From Bartonella grahamii subsp. shimonis (GTDB taxonomy: Bacteria > Pseudomonadota > Alphaproteobacteria > Rhizobiales > Rhizobiaceae): a stretch of DNA of 64,000 nucleotides. Positions 1 to 10,167 of the stretch are shown piece by piece. Under the pieces are notes generated by a model. That model saw nothing but the letters and a program-made list of their open reading frames with translations. It had not been told where the DNA came from and did no database searches. Within the stretch, counting starts at the first letter, position 1, and every line of letters begins with the position of its first letter. Where the stretch lies: contig NZ_CP123961.1 of the NCBI RefSeq assembly GCF_036327415.1, positions 1,054,001 through 1,118,000 of the forward strand. The letters are read 5' to 3'. A program made the translations under genes and the position numbers.

Positions 1-85
1 TATGTTGCCTCCCATTGCATTTTCTTGAGTGTTCCCTTACGAAGATCTATCGGATTGATTTTATCTCTGAGGATTTTCCAAATTT

Positions 86-112
86 GCCGGACATATGTCC
101 GGCTTTTTTTTT
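86..112 (+). terminator. Rho-independent terminator of a gene lying left of the window
   Basis: A perfect palindrome GCCGGACATATGTCCGGC at 86-103 is followed directly by nine T residues. GC-rich stem plus T-run is the classic intrinsic terminator for plus-strand transcription. The gene it ends lies mostly or wholly left of the window; one frame stops with TGA at 26-28, but too little of it is present to name. Confidence 0.85.
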
Positions 113-646
113 ATTTTTGAAAAAGTCCCTAGAAATTGCAATATATGGGAAGGTGATAAGGAAAAAATTTCGAAACTTGTGGATCCCCAACAATTTTTTA
201 AGAATACTAAAATTCAATGAGGAGTTTGAGGGAGATCTATCCCATTGTACCATAAAAGTCTGTCTTTTAGAGGCGTGATATAAAATATTTAAAATATTAT
301 ACATGAAGTGCTTTTTATTAGAGTGTGAGGTGAATATTTAAGGCAGCTCTTGTTTATAAAGCCTATCAAGTAGTTATTAGATAAAACTTAAAGGAAACTG
401 GATTGTTTACATAACGGATGGGAGGTGGCTTCTTCTTCATTTTAGGACGAAGAAGAAGCCGAGAAATAGAAAAGATCTGATTATAAGGGCAATTGTGTTT
501 AAAAGTGCTTGGTCTTTTTTAGAGTTATAAATTGAATAGAAAAAGCAGAATAGGCTTTTCACCTCTCATAATAATAGACCGATTCATTTATTTGATTGCT
601 AGATTTTTTTGATCTTTATCTACAGCCCCTATTGTTGTGTTTATTC
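113..646. other. Intergenic region without recognisable gene
   Basis: AT-rich sequence between the terminator and the 3' side of aatA. Frames crossing it on either strand are short, of atypical composition and lack a convincing ribosome-binding site. I see no tRNA, no repeat and no strong hairpin. Confidence 0.5.
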
Positions 647-1981
<1,335 letters not shown>

Positions 1982-2223
1982 TCAACAAATGGTTATTGCT
2001 TTAAGGATATTCTATAAGAGATTATATTGTATGCAATAAAAAACTTCTAAAATATTCTTACACGGGCTTTACGTTCTTCTTTTTTGAGATTTTTACAAGA
2101 TAATCTCTTCTTAGATTTTATGAAAGTTTTAGAGGAAGGATAAGGGAGGTTTGATAAATTGTGCAAAGGAGATAAGCAATCTTTTATTTTAATAAGGTAA
2201 AATGATGCTTTATACAAAATAAA

Positions 2224-2255
2224 AAAAATCTTCGTCGTTACAGACGAAGATTTTT
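2224..2255 (-). terminator. Strong terminator behind cspA, usable in both directions
   Basis: A 13-bp inverted repeat, AAAAATCTTCGTC / GACGAAGATTTTT, with a six-base loop GTTACA. Read on the minus strand it lies about 30 nt past the cspA stop and ends in a run of T. The plus-strand side also ends in T residues, so it may shield both strands. Confidence 0.85.
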
Positions 2256-2281
2256 AAATAAAACATCGCAGAATTTAAATT

Positions 2282-2491
2282 TTAAAGGGCTGCAAGGTTG
2301 CCAGCGGCAAACTTTCCTGAACGACGATCTTGAAGAACATCATAAGAAATTTTTTGTCCTTCATTAAGACTGTTTAGACCAGAACGCTCAACGGCAGAAA
2401 TGTGTACAAATACATCTGCACTACCATCACTAGGCTGAATGAATCCGAAACCTTTTGTTGTATTAAACCACTTAACTGTTCCTGTAGACAT
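2282..2491 (-). CDS. cspA: Cold-shock domain protein (CspA family)
   Basis: This 69-residue single-domain OB-fold protein binds single-stranded RNA and DNA and acts as an RNA chaperone. RNP1 is KGFGFI (about 13-18) and RNP2 is VFVHIS (about 27-32). The frame is open further upstream, but MSTGTVKWF is the family N-terminus and is preceded by AAGGAG at good spacing, so the shorter start is chosen. The gene has its own terminator and about 245 bp of leader region toward carB, consistent with a long 5' UTR of the kind that often regulates csp genes. Whether this one is cold-induced cannot be told. Confidence 0.93.
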   Translation of the reverse strand: MSTGTVKWFNTTKGFGFIQPSDGSADVFVHISAVERSGLNSLNEGQKISYDVLQDRRSGKFAAGNLAAL

Positions 2492-2737
2492 AGGAAACTC
2501 CTTAGAATATATAATTATATTGAGTATTGAAGCTTTCATTTCTTCAATACGGTTGTAGATCGAAATTAGGTGGGAGAAGTTTCGTCAAAAGTGCAGATTG
2601 CACAGGAAAGAAAGTCACGTAACCGAAAATTCGATAAAACTTCTATAAAAGTCTTTAGAACAAAAAGCAAGTCTTAATCAATTTTTATATAAAGAAAAAA
2701 TAAGAAAACAGTGTACATTTTGCTGAGTAGCAAAAAT

Positions 2738-5700
2738 TCAACTGAAATAACTTTGTAGTGAACGTACTTCAAGGCGCCTTTTTTTGAGTGCTTTGATTGC
2801 TTCTACGACGGCTTCGGCTCCAGCTATTGTTGTATAATAGGGAACATTTTGAATGAGCGCTGCATAACGTAATGATTTTGAGTCTGAGATGGCACTGGCA
2901 GTGCTAGTTGTATTAAAAATCAATTGAATTTGGCGATTGCGAATAGCATCTTCAATATGAGGGTGTCCCTCTAGAACTTTGTTGATTTTTTTTGCTTCAA
3001 CGTGGTGTTCGGTGAGAAATTTTTGTGTTCCACTTGTGGCAACAATAGAAAAGCCAAGCTCAGTTAAACGTTTTACAGGATTTAAGATGCGTTTTTTATC
3101 TTCATCTTTTACAGAAACGAACAAAGTTCCCTCTTTAGGGAGTTTTACACCAGCTCCAAGTTGGGCTTTAGCAAAAGCAAGCGAAAATTCATAGTCAAGA
3201 CCCATAACTTCACCAGTTGAGCGCATTTCTGGACCAAGAAGTGTATCAACACCTGAAAAACGAGCAAAAGGAAACACTGCTTCCTTGACGGCAATATGTT
3301 GTTTTTCCTGCAAAGAAGGTAATCCACCATAAGCTTGAAGAGCATCATGAAGCGTTTCTCCTGCCATAATACGTGCAGCCATTTTAGCAATAGGGCGACC
3401 AATCGTTTTTGCAACAAATGGGACAGTACGTGAAGCACGGGGATTGACTTCTAAGACATAAATGGTGTCATCTTTTATAGCATATTGTACATTCATTAAG
3501 CCGCGGACATAAAGTGCTTGTGCTAATGCTTTGGTTTGGCACTCTAATTCAGTAACTATTTTATTTGAGAGCGTATGGACTGGTAAAGAACATGCTGAAT
3601 CACCAGAGTGGATACCAGCTTCTTCAATGTGTTCCATAATACCAACGATCAGTGTTTCTTTGCCATCACATAGACAATCAACGTCTACTTCAATTGCTTC
3701 TGTTAAATAGGTATCAAAGAGAAGCGGATTTTTACCAAGCAATATATTGATTTGTCCTATTGTATCGTTAGGATAACGGACTTTGATATCTTCTGAAATT
3801 AATTCAGGGACACTCTCAAGTAAATAATTTTGTAAGCTACGTTCGTCACGGATAATTTGCATAGCACGTCCTCCTAAAACATAAGAGGGACGTACAACCA
3901 ATGGGAAGCCTAGTTCGTGGGCAATGAGACGTGCTTGTTCGATGGAGTGGGCAATACCATTTTGAGGTTGTGTTAAGTTAAGTTTAAATAACAGTTTTTG
4001 AAAGCGATCTCTATCTTCTGCTAAGTCGATAGCGTCAGGTGAAGTACCTAGGATGGGGATGTTGTGTTTTTCTAGAGCGCTTGCCAATTTCAAGGGTGTT
4101 TGTCCGCCAAATTGGACGATGACTCCAACCAAATCCCCTTTTTCTTGTTCTGCTTCTAAAATAGCGATAACATCTTCTGTTGTTAAAGATTCAAAATAAA
4201 GGCGATCAGAGGTATCATAGTCGGTTGAAACTGTTTCAGGATTGCAGTTAATCATAATCGCTTCAAAGCCTGCATCACGCAGTGCAAAAGCAGCGTGGCA
4301 GCAACAGTAATCAAATTCAATACCTTGCCCAATGCGGTTTGGTCCACCGCCTAAAATAGCGATTTTTTTGCGTTCAGAAACGTGTGCTTCCGAGTGCTCT
4401 ACACCTGCGAAGGGAACTTCATATGTTGAATACATATAGGCTGTAGGAGAAGAAAATTCAGCGGCACAAGTGTCAATCCGTTTGAATACGTGTTTAACAT
4501 TCAGTGATTTGCGTAAAGCGGCAATATCATCGGGTTCTTTTCCGGTAAGGGAGGCTAATCGTGCATCTGAAAAGCCCATAGCTTTTAACATACGTAAGTT
4601 ATCTGCGTCTTGAGGTAATCCATGAATGCGGATACGCTGCTCCATTTCAATGATGGAGGCTATTTGTTCTAAAAACCACGGATCAATTTTGCTAATTTGG
4701 TGAATCTCATTTAAGGGTAAGCCTGTGCGTATGGCTTGAGCAATATAGCGTAGACGATCAGGGCTTGGTATGGCAATAGCTGAGCGTATAGAACTTTTTT
4801 CATCACCTTCAGCATGCTCTGGAATCACAATTTCATCAAGACCCGTAAGTCCTGTTTCAAGTCCACGGAGTGCTTTTTGTAACGATTCTTGAAAAGTGCG
4901 TCCAATTGCCATGACTTCTCCTACAGATTTCATCGCAGTTGTGAGGACAGGTGATGAACCAGGAAACTTTTCGAAGGCAAAACGAGGAATTTTTGTCACA
5001 ATATAGTCAATAGAAGGTTCAAATGATGCTGGTGTTGCACCACCCGTGATATCATTTTTTAATTCATCAAGTGTATAACCAACAGCCAGTTTAGCTGCTA
5101 CTTTGGCAATGGGAAACCCCGTTGCTTTTGAGGCAAGCGCTGAAGAGCGAGAAACACGCGGATTCATTTCAATAACAATGAGGCGCCCATTTTCAGGATT
5201 GACAGCGAACTGTACATTGGATCCCCCCGTTTCAACACCAATTTCACGCAAAACAGCAATCGAAGCATTACGCATACATTGATATTCTTTATCTGTTAAG
5301 GTGAGAGCTGGTGCTACAGTGATCGAATCACCGGTATGAATCCCCATTGGATCAATGTTTTCAATAGAACAAACAATGATACAGTTATCGTTCTTATCAC
5401 GAACAACTTCCATCTCATATTCTTTCCACCCTAAAACACTTTCTTCAATTAAAACTTCTGTTGTAGGCGAAGCTTCAAGACCGCGTTCGATAATTTCATA
5501 AAATTCAGAACGGTTGTAAGCAATTCCACCACCGGTTCCACCAAGGGTAAATGAAGGACGAATAATAGCTGGAAGTCCAACAACATCAAGAGCTTGAACT
5601 GCTTTTGCTGTTGCATGAGCGATATAATGTTGTTTGCGATCAGCTTCGGTATGTCGCCAGTTACGCTCAAGTTCTTCGAGTGCTTTGTCAAGTACAGCAC

Positions 5701-6223
5701 CAGAAAGTTTTGCTTTAAGTTCAGCACGCGTTTTTGCGTGCTGTCGGCGATTTTTTTCTTTTAGTTCTGTTGCATTGGCTAACATAGAGCGTGGCGTTTC
5801 CAAACCGATTTTTGCCATCGCTTGGCGGAATAAAGCACGATCTTCGGCCTTATCAATAGCATCAGCATTGGCCCCTATCATTTCTACATGATAGCGGTCT
5901 AAAATACCCATACGCTTTAATGATAAAGCAGTATTGAGGGCTGTTTGTCCTCCCATAGTGGGCAAAAGGGCATCGGGACGTTCGTGGGCAATAATTTTGG
6001 CAACTATTTCAGGAGTAATGGGCTCTATATAAGTTGCATCAGCTAGATCTGGATCTGTCATAATCGTGGCAGGATTAGAATTTACCAAAATAATTCGATA
6101 ACCTTCTTCTTTTAATGCTTTACAGGCTTGTGTGCCTGAATAATCAAATTCACATGCCTGACCAATGATAATAGGTCCTGCTCCGATGATAAGAATAGAT
6201 TTTATATCTGTGCGTTTGGGCAT
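2738..6223 (-). CDS. carB: Carbamoyl-phosphate synthase large subunit
   Basis: CarB makes carbamoyl phosphate from bicarbonate, two ATP and ammonia supplied by CarA (not in this window), feeding pyrimidine and arginine synthesis. Two homologous ATP-grasp halves are visible: [18 protein letters not shown] near 221-238 and [13 protein letters not shown] in the second half, followed by a C-terminal MGS-like allosteric domain. At 1161 residues it is about 90 longer than E. coli CarB. Part of this is a charged, probably helical insertion at about 155-208 in the first ATP-grasp unit, which I recall as typical of rhizobial CarB. It stands alone, with no carA beside it. Confidence 0.97.
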   Translation of the reverse strand: MPKRTDIKSILIIGAGPIIIGQACEFDYSGTQACKALKEEGYRIILVNSNPATIMTDPDLADATYIEPITPEIVAKIIAHERPDALLPTMGGQTALNTALSLKRMGILDRYHVEMIGANADAIDKAEDRALFRQAMAKIGLETPRSMLANATELKEKNRRQHAKTRAELKAKLSGAVLDKALEELERNWRHTEADRKQHYIAHATAKAVQALDVVGLPAIIRPSFTLGGTGGGIAYNRSEFYEIIERGLEASPTTEVLIEESVLGWKEYEMEVVRDKNDNCIIVCSIENIDPMGIHTGDSITVAPALTLTDKEYQCMRNASIAVLREIGVETGGSNVQFAVNPENGRLIVIEMNPRVSRSSALASKATGFPIAKVAAKLAVGYTLDELKNDITGGATPASFEPSIDYIVTKIPRFAFEKFPGSSPVLTTAMKSVGEVMAIGRTFQESLQKALRGLETGLTGLDEIVIPEHAEGDEKSSIRSAIAIPSPDRLRYIAQAIRTGLPLNEIHQISKIDPWFLEQIASIIEMEQRIRIHGLPQDADNLRMLKAMGFSDARLASLTGKEPDDIAALRKSLNVKHVFKRIDTCAAEFSSPTAYMYSTYEVPFAGVEHSEAHVSERKKIAILGGGPNRIGQGIEFDYCCCHAAFALRDAGFEAIMINCNPETVSTDYDTSDRLYFESLTTEDVIAILEAEQEKGDLVGVIVQFGGQTPLKLASALEKHNIPILGTSPDAIDLAEDRDRFQKLLFKLNLTQPQNGIAHSIEQARLIAHELGFPLVVRPSYVLGGRAMQIIRDERSLQNYLLESVPELISEDIKVRYPNDTIGQINILLGKNPLLFDTYLTEAIEVDVDCLCDGKETLIVGIMEHIEEAGIHSGDSACSLPVHTLSNKIVTELECQTKALAQALYVRGLMNVQYAIKDDTIYVLEVNPRASRTVPFVAKTIGRPIAKMAARIMAGETLHDALQAYGGLPSLQEKQHIAVKEAVFPFARFSGVDTLLGPEMRSTGEVMGLDYEFSLAFAKAQLGAGVKLPKEGTLFVSVKDEDKKRILNPVKRLTELGFSIVATSGTQKFLTEHHVEAKKINKVLEGHPHIEDAIRNRQIQLIFNTTSTASAISDSKSLRYAALIQNVPYYTTIAGAEAVVEAIKALKKRRLEVRSLQSYFS

Positions 6224-7038
6224 GGCTTTTTCCTATGACAAATATCTGTACGTGATGCGGGCAAAATATTTCAGTTCTGAGGCTACAGTCATTTTATAAG
6301 TTAAGTGACAAAGAAAGTAAGCACTAAAATACCTTTTCCATGCTTTTTTCATAAAATTGAAGATAAATTTCTTTTTTGAGTTGAGTCATCTCATCAGTAT
6401 ATCAAAAGTATGACTTTTGATAAAAAAATAATAATAGTGCTTCAACAAATTAGAATATTCAAGCATACTGTGGAGAATAAAAAGCCGGAACATCTTTCCA
6501 ATTCGTTGCCACATATTTTGTGTTTTATGATGTTGTTTGCCTAAGAGAGTGCATGCTTTTTCTGTTGCTTGTAAAACATAAGCCATTATTTATGTTTCAA
6601 TGGGATTTCGTAAAATAAAATGGGAAGTTTATCGTGTTATTCCGTAAAATATTGCTGTTTAGAACTGTGATATAAGGTATGAAATTTTACCACATTAAGG
6701 TGTTTTTTGTTTAGAGTATATGATAGAACTCAGGGCAGGATTTGTCTGTAAAGAGCTTATGAAATAAACCATATGGAAATCATTTCAGTTGGAATCTGTT
6801 AGATAAAAAGCAAGATTGTTGATAGATCGGCTCTGGTCGAAGTTTTGGTTCTTTAGGGTAGGACGAAAGCCAATCTATGTATGTTCTCATTTCATAAAAG
6901 GGTAAGAGTGTATTTTAATACAATGGCTAAGGAGATAATTTCAGAATGATCTTGTTTGTTTTTAAAAGATAGTGATTATTCTCCCCTTTATTTTATGAAT
7001 GATGTTCAAAACTTTTTTAGAATATAAAGAAGGCTAAA
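6224..7038. other. Gene-poor spacer between carB and ogt
   Basis: About 815 bp between divergent genes. The only frame of note is a 66-codon one on the minus strand (6386-6586, beginning MAYVLQATEKACTLLGKQHH). It is rich in aromatic and His residues, has no clear ribosome-binding site and resembles nothing I know, so I do not call it a gene. The rest is AT-rich without visible repeats. Confidence 0.4.
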
Positions 7039-7563
7039 ATGCTGGACATTTCCCAAACAAGAATATTCTGTCTGAAAGATGTATCAATAGGAAAGCTTTT
7101 GGTGGCTAGGTCTCAAAAAGGGATTTGTCATATAGCGTTAGGAGACACTATAGAGCAATTATTACAGGGGGTTATGATACGCTTTGACAATGCACAACAA
7201 ATTGTAGGTGACAATACATTTAAGAGAGAAGTTGCTCATATTATAGCTATGATAGAAACACCTAGGTTGGTAAAAAAATATAATTTTCCCTTAGATATAA
7301 ATGGTACAGTTTTTCAACGACAAGTATGGGCAGTATTATGTGATATACCATGTGGTGAAACAATTTCATATGAAGTCTTAGCGCACCGTATTGGTATACC
7401 AAGCGCTTTTCGTGCCGTTGCTAATGCGTGTGCACGTAACGAATTGGCTGTTATCATTCCTTGTCATCGTGTTGTGCGTAAAAATGGTTTTATTTCAGGG
7501 TATCGTTGGGGGGACAAACGAAAACAGATTTTGCTACAACGAGAACAAAATGGAAAAATTTAA
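7039..7563 (+). CDS. ogt: Methylated-DNA-[protein]-cysteine S-methyltransferase (Ada C-terminal type)
   Basis: A suicide DNA-repair protein that transfers the alkyl group from O6-alkylguanine to its own cysteine. The acceptor is C142 in PCHRVVRKNG, preceded by RAVANACARNELAVII (125-140) of the helix-turn-helix wing; GYRWG follows at 154-158. Sequence around the active site is closer to the C-terminal half of E. coli Ada than to E. coli Ogt. The 174-residue protein lacks Ada's methylphosphotriester and AraC-like regions, so it should repair but not activate transcription. GAAGG upstream supports the start. It converges with the sensor kinase gene, overlapping it by 4 bp. Confidence 0.9.
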   Translation: MLDISQTRIFCLKDVSIGKLLVARSQKGICHIALGDTIEQLLQGVMIRFDNAQQIVGDNTFKREVAHIIAMIETPRLVKKYNFPLDINGTVFQRQVWAVLCDIPCGETISYEVLAHRIGIPSAFRAVANACARNELAVIIPCHRVVRKNGFISGYRWGDKRKQILLQREQNGKI

Positions 7564-9881
7564 CTTTGTGTGATGGGCATTATAATCGTTACAGTTGTTC
7601 CTTTCATTTCTTTTGAAGTAATTTCAAGTTTTCCTTTGTGGAGTTCTAGCAAGGAGCGTGAAATGGCTAAGCCAAGACCTGAGCCCGTGTGAGATTTAGT
7701 AAGCTGATTTTCAACTTGTTCAAAAGGCTGCCCAAGTTTTTTTATTGCTGATTGGGGAATACCAACACCTGTATCTGTAATTTTAAAAATAAGGTTGTTT
7801 TTTCTCTTAAAAGCACAGACATCAATATTTCCGCCAGAAGGCGTAAATTTAACGGCATTAGAGATGAGATTAAGGAAAATTTGTTTCATTGCACGACCAT
7901 CAACTTCAGCATGAAGTTCTGGGATAATGTTTGTTATAACAACAATATTTTTTTCTTGAGCTTGAGGCGTTAGTGTTCGTACTGCTTCACTAATGATGGG
8001 CTCAAGATCGGTATTTTTACAATCAAGCGTAAATCTTCCAGCTTCGATTTTTGACATATCAAGGATGTCGTTGATAAGGGTTAGAAGGTGAGTTCCTGAA
8101 TTGTAAATATCATGCATATATTCCTTATAGCGTTGTGAACCAAGAGGGCCAAAAGTCGATTGCAACATGATATCTGAAAAACCGAGAATAGCATTCAGTG
8201 GCGTACGCAACTCATGAGACATATTGGCTAAAAATTCTGATTTAGCCTTATTAGCACTTTCGGCGCGCTCTTTTTCTGCTTTCAAACTTTTATTAAGTTT
8301 TTCAACTTCTGTTGCGCGTTGTTGAGCACTTCCTCGCGCGCGCTTGAGTTCTTGAATGAAAGAAAAAAGACGCCTTTCACTGTCCTCAAACTTTTCCTGT
8401 TGTTGTTTAAGCTCAGAAATGTCAGTACCAATACAAACCAATCCTCCGTCTTGGGTTCGCCGTTCATTAATTTTGAGCCAACAACCATCTGCCGTTTGGC
8501 GAATACTGGTTAAGTTACCAGTACCATCATCTTTAAGGGGATATTCACTGATAGGAGGGCGTGCCATGGCTTCGACAGTTGCACGTTGGATACCTGATTG
8601 TAGAATTTGTTTAGGAATAGCGGCATATTCGCAAAATTTACTGTTAGACATGACTAAACGTCCTTCTGAATCCCACAAGACGAAAGATTCTGAAATGTTT
8701 TCAATCGCATCACGGATACGAAGGTCGGCTTGCGCTGTTTGTTCAGCCAATTGTTGCTGTTCACTAATATCGAAGGAAATACCAACCAAATGGGGTTCTT
8801 CTTCTTCAGTAACTTCAGCACGAATGCGCATCCAGACATAATGGCCATCGGCATGGCGCATGGGAACGTTAATATCGATATGCTTTTTTTGGCCTGCCAT
8901 TAATTCTTGAGCAAGATCAAAAAAATTTGCATCATTCGGATTTATAATGGCGCTAATTTGGGAAATTGAGAGCAATGCATCTTGAGGGACATAACCGAGC
9001 ATTTCGTACATTGCTCGTGACCAGTAGACGCGCCCACTTGCCATATTCCAATCCCATAGTCCACAACGCCCACGCATCATTGCCATATCAATACGGTTTT
9101 GAATTTTTTCTGAAACAAGATCCGTTTTGCGTGCTCGTAAAAGTTGATTATAATAAGCATAAAGAAGAGCGAGGATAACGCCACTAGTTCCAATGAACAG
9201 GGTTATATTTAATGAGAGAATTTTTCGCCATTCCATGGCGCTATCTTGCATCTTTTCGCTAATGAATACGCCATATTGCCCATTTTCTGTTTGGTGAAAT
9301 GAAGCAAGAGCAGGGGCATCTTTTCCTATTGTGATTTTCATAATTCCAATGTGCTGTCCAAGAGATTGTAAAGCAATGCTGTCAGAGATAAAATCTTGCA
9401 AAGGTTTTTCTAAAGCAATCTCTGAACTGGATGAAGCCAAGACATTTCCTTCTTGATTAACAATGGCGATCAGAGTGCTAGGATTAATAAGACCTTGATT
9501 ACGAAAAGTGGTGAGGATATTTTGCAAATGACTATGAGAAAGGGCAGAGACTTTTCCTTTCTGAGAAACAGCCAATAAGTCATGATTAATTGTGTTGGTA
9601 ATATGAGAAGCTAAGAGAGTGATGGTAGAACGCGTGTTCTTATCAATTGTGTTACGCCAATCATAGAGTGATACAAAACGAATTGATGCAAGTACAATAA
9701 GAAATGCTACAATGACAAATGGAAGTGAGCGACGCAACCAAGGTTCAATAAAGAGAAGCTTTTGATAGGCAGAGTCAGGAAGCAGATGAATACGTTTTTT
9801 CTGCGCTTTATGACCTGGAGCGCTGGATTTTGAATCAGCATATATCTCCCTTGGCGCATTATATGCGTCCAATTTAGCCAT
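7560..9881 (-). CDS. pleC: PAS-domain sensor histidine kinase, PleC-like
   Basis: A 773-residue membrane histidine kinase. Transmembrane segments lie at about 52-70 and 221-245, flanking a periplasmic sensor region of about 150 residues. Two PAS modules follow (about 262-375 and 385-490), then a coiled-coil and the HisKA domain with phospho-acceptor H556 in FLANMSHELRTPLNA. The HATPase domain has an N-box NLISNAVKFT (671-680), DTGVGI (703-708) and GSGLGLAI (733-740). In Rhizobiales this architecture fits PleC, which acts on the response regulators DivK/PleD in polar cell-cycle control. No response regulator is adjacent. AAGGAAC upstream supports the start. PleC rather than a sister kinase is an inference. 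Confidence 0.75.
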   Translation of the reverse strand: MAKLDAYNAPREIYADSKSSAPGHKAQKKRIHLLPDSAYQKLLFIEPWLRRSLPFVIVAFLIVLASIRFVSLYDWRNTIDKNTRSTITLLASHITNTINHDLLAVSQKGKVSALSHSHLQNILTTFRNQGLINPSTLIAIVNQEGNVLASSSSEIALEKPLQDFISDSIALQSLGQHIGIMKITIGKDAPALASFHQTENGQYGVFISEKMQDSAMEWRKILSLNITLFIGTSGVILALLYAYYNQLLRARKTDLVSEKIQNRIDMAMMRGRCGLWDWNMASGRVYWSRAMYEMLGYVPQDALLSISQISAIINPNDANFFDLAQELMAGQKKHIDINVPMRHADGHYVWMRIRAEVTEEEEPHLVGISFDISEQQQLAEQTAQADLRIRDAIENISESFVLWDSEGRLVMSNSKFCEYAAIPKQILQSGIQRATVEAMARPPISEYPLKDDGTGNLTSIRQTADGCWLKINERRTQDGGLVCIGTDISELKQQQEKFEDSERRLFSFIQELKRARGSAQQRATEVEKLNKSLKAEKERAESANKAKSEFLANMSHELRTPLNAILGFSDIMLQSTFGPLGSQRYKEYMHDIYNSGTHLLTLINDILDMSKIEAGRFTLDCKNTDLEPIISEAVRTLTPQAQEKNIVVITNIIPELHAEVDGRAMKQIFLNLISNAVKFTPSGGNIDVCAFKRKNNLIFKITDTGVGIPQSAIKKLGQPFEQVENQLTKSHTGSGLGLAISRSLLELHKGKLEITSKEMKGTTVTIIMPITQS

Positions 9882-10057
9882 CTCTTGTTCCTTTAATTCC
9901 GGAATAATGTGATTTAAAAACTGCTTCGATATTCATAGTAACCCCATCGAGTGCAATGAATCAAAACAGGAGTCTTCTGTCCAGTCTTTTTTTAAAAAAA
10001 ATAATTTTACTTCTATGAACTTGGAATATGAAAAGGACAAGGCACTTTAAACATGAT

Positions 10058-10088
10058 CTATAAACAGGCTTAGATTACCTGTTTATAG
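10058..10088 (-). terminator. Perfect 11-bp hairpin downstream of pepN
   Basis: CTATAAACAGG / CCTGTTTATAG are separated by a nine-base loop, about 80 nt beyond the pepN stop. The stem is perfect but only moderately GC-rich and lacks a T-run on the minus strand. It could be a weak or factor-assisted terminator or an mRNA-stabilising structure. Confidence 0.4.
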
Positions 10089-10167
10089 GTTTAACGATGA
10101 TCGAATAGTTTATATAATTTATTTTGAAAAATATTTATAGCATATTGATTTAAAATAACTTTTCGTT

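Noticed and set aside
15..278. Frames crossing the left-end terminator on both strands
   Set aside because: They read through a strong intrinsic terminator and have non-protein-like composition with no ribosome site.
6386..6586. 66-codon minus-strand frame upstream of carB
   Set aside because: Aromatic-rich, no ribosome site, no family resemblance. Mentioned only in the spacer entry.
8356..8841. 161-codon plus-strand frame inside the sensor kinase gene
   Set aside because: A shadow of the minus-strand pleC coding sequence; the Ser/Arg-rich translation is typical of an antisense frame.
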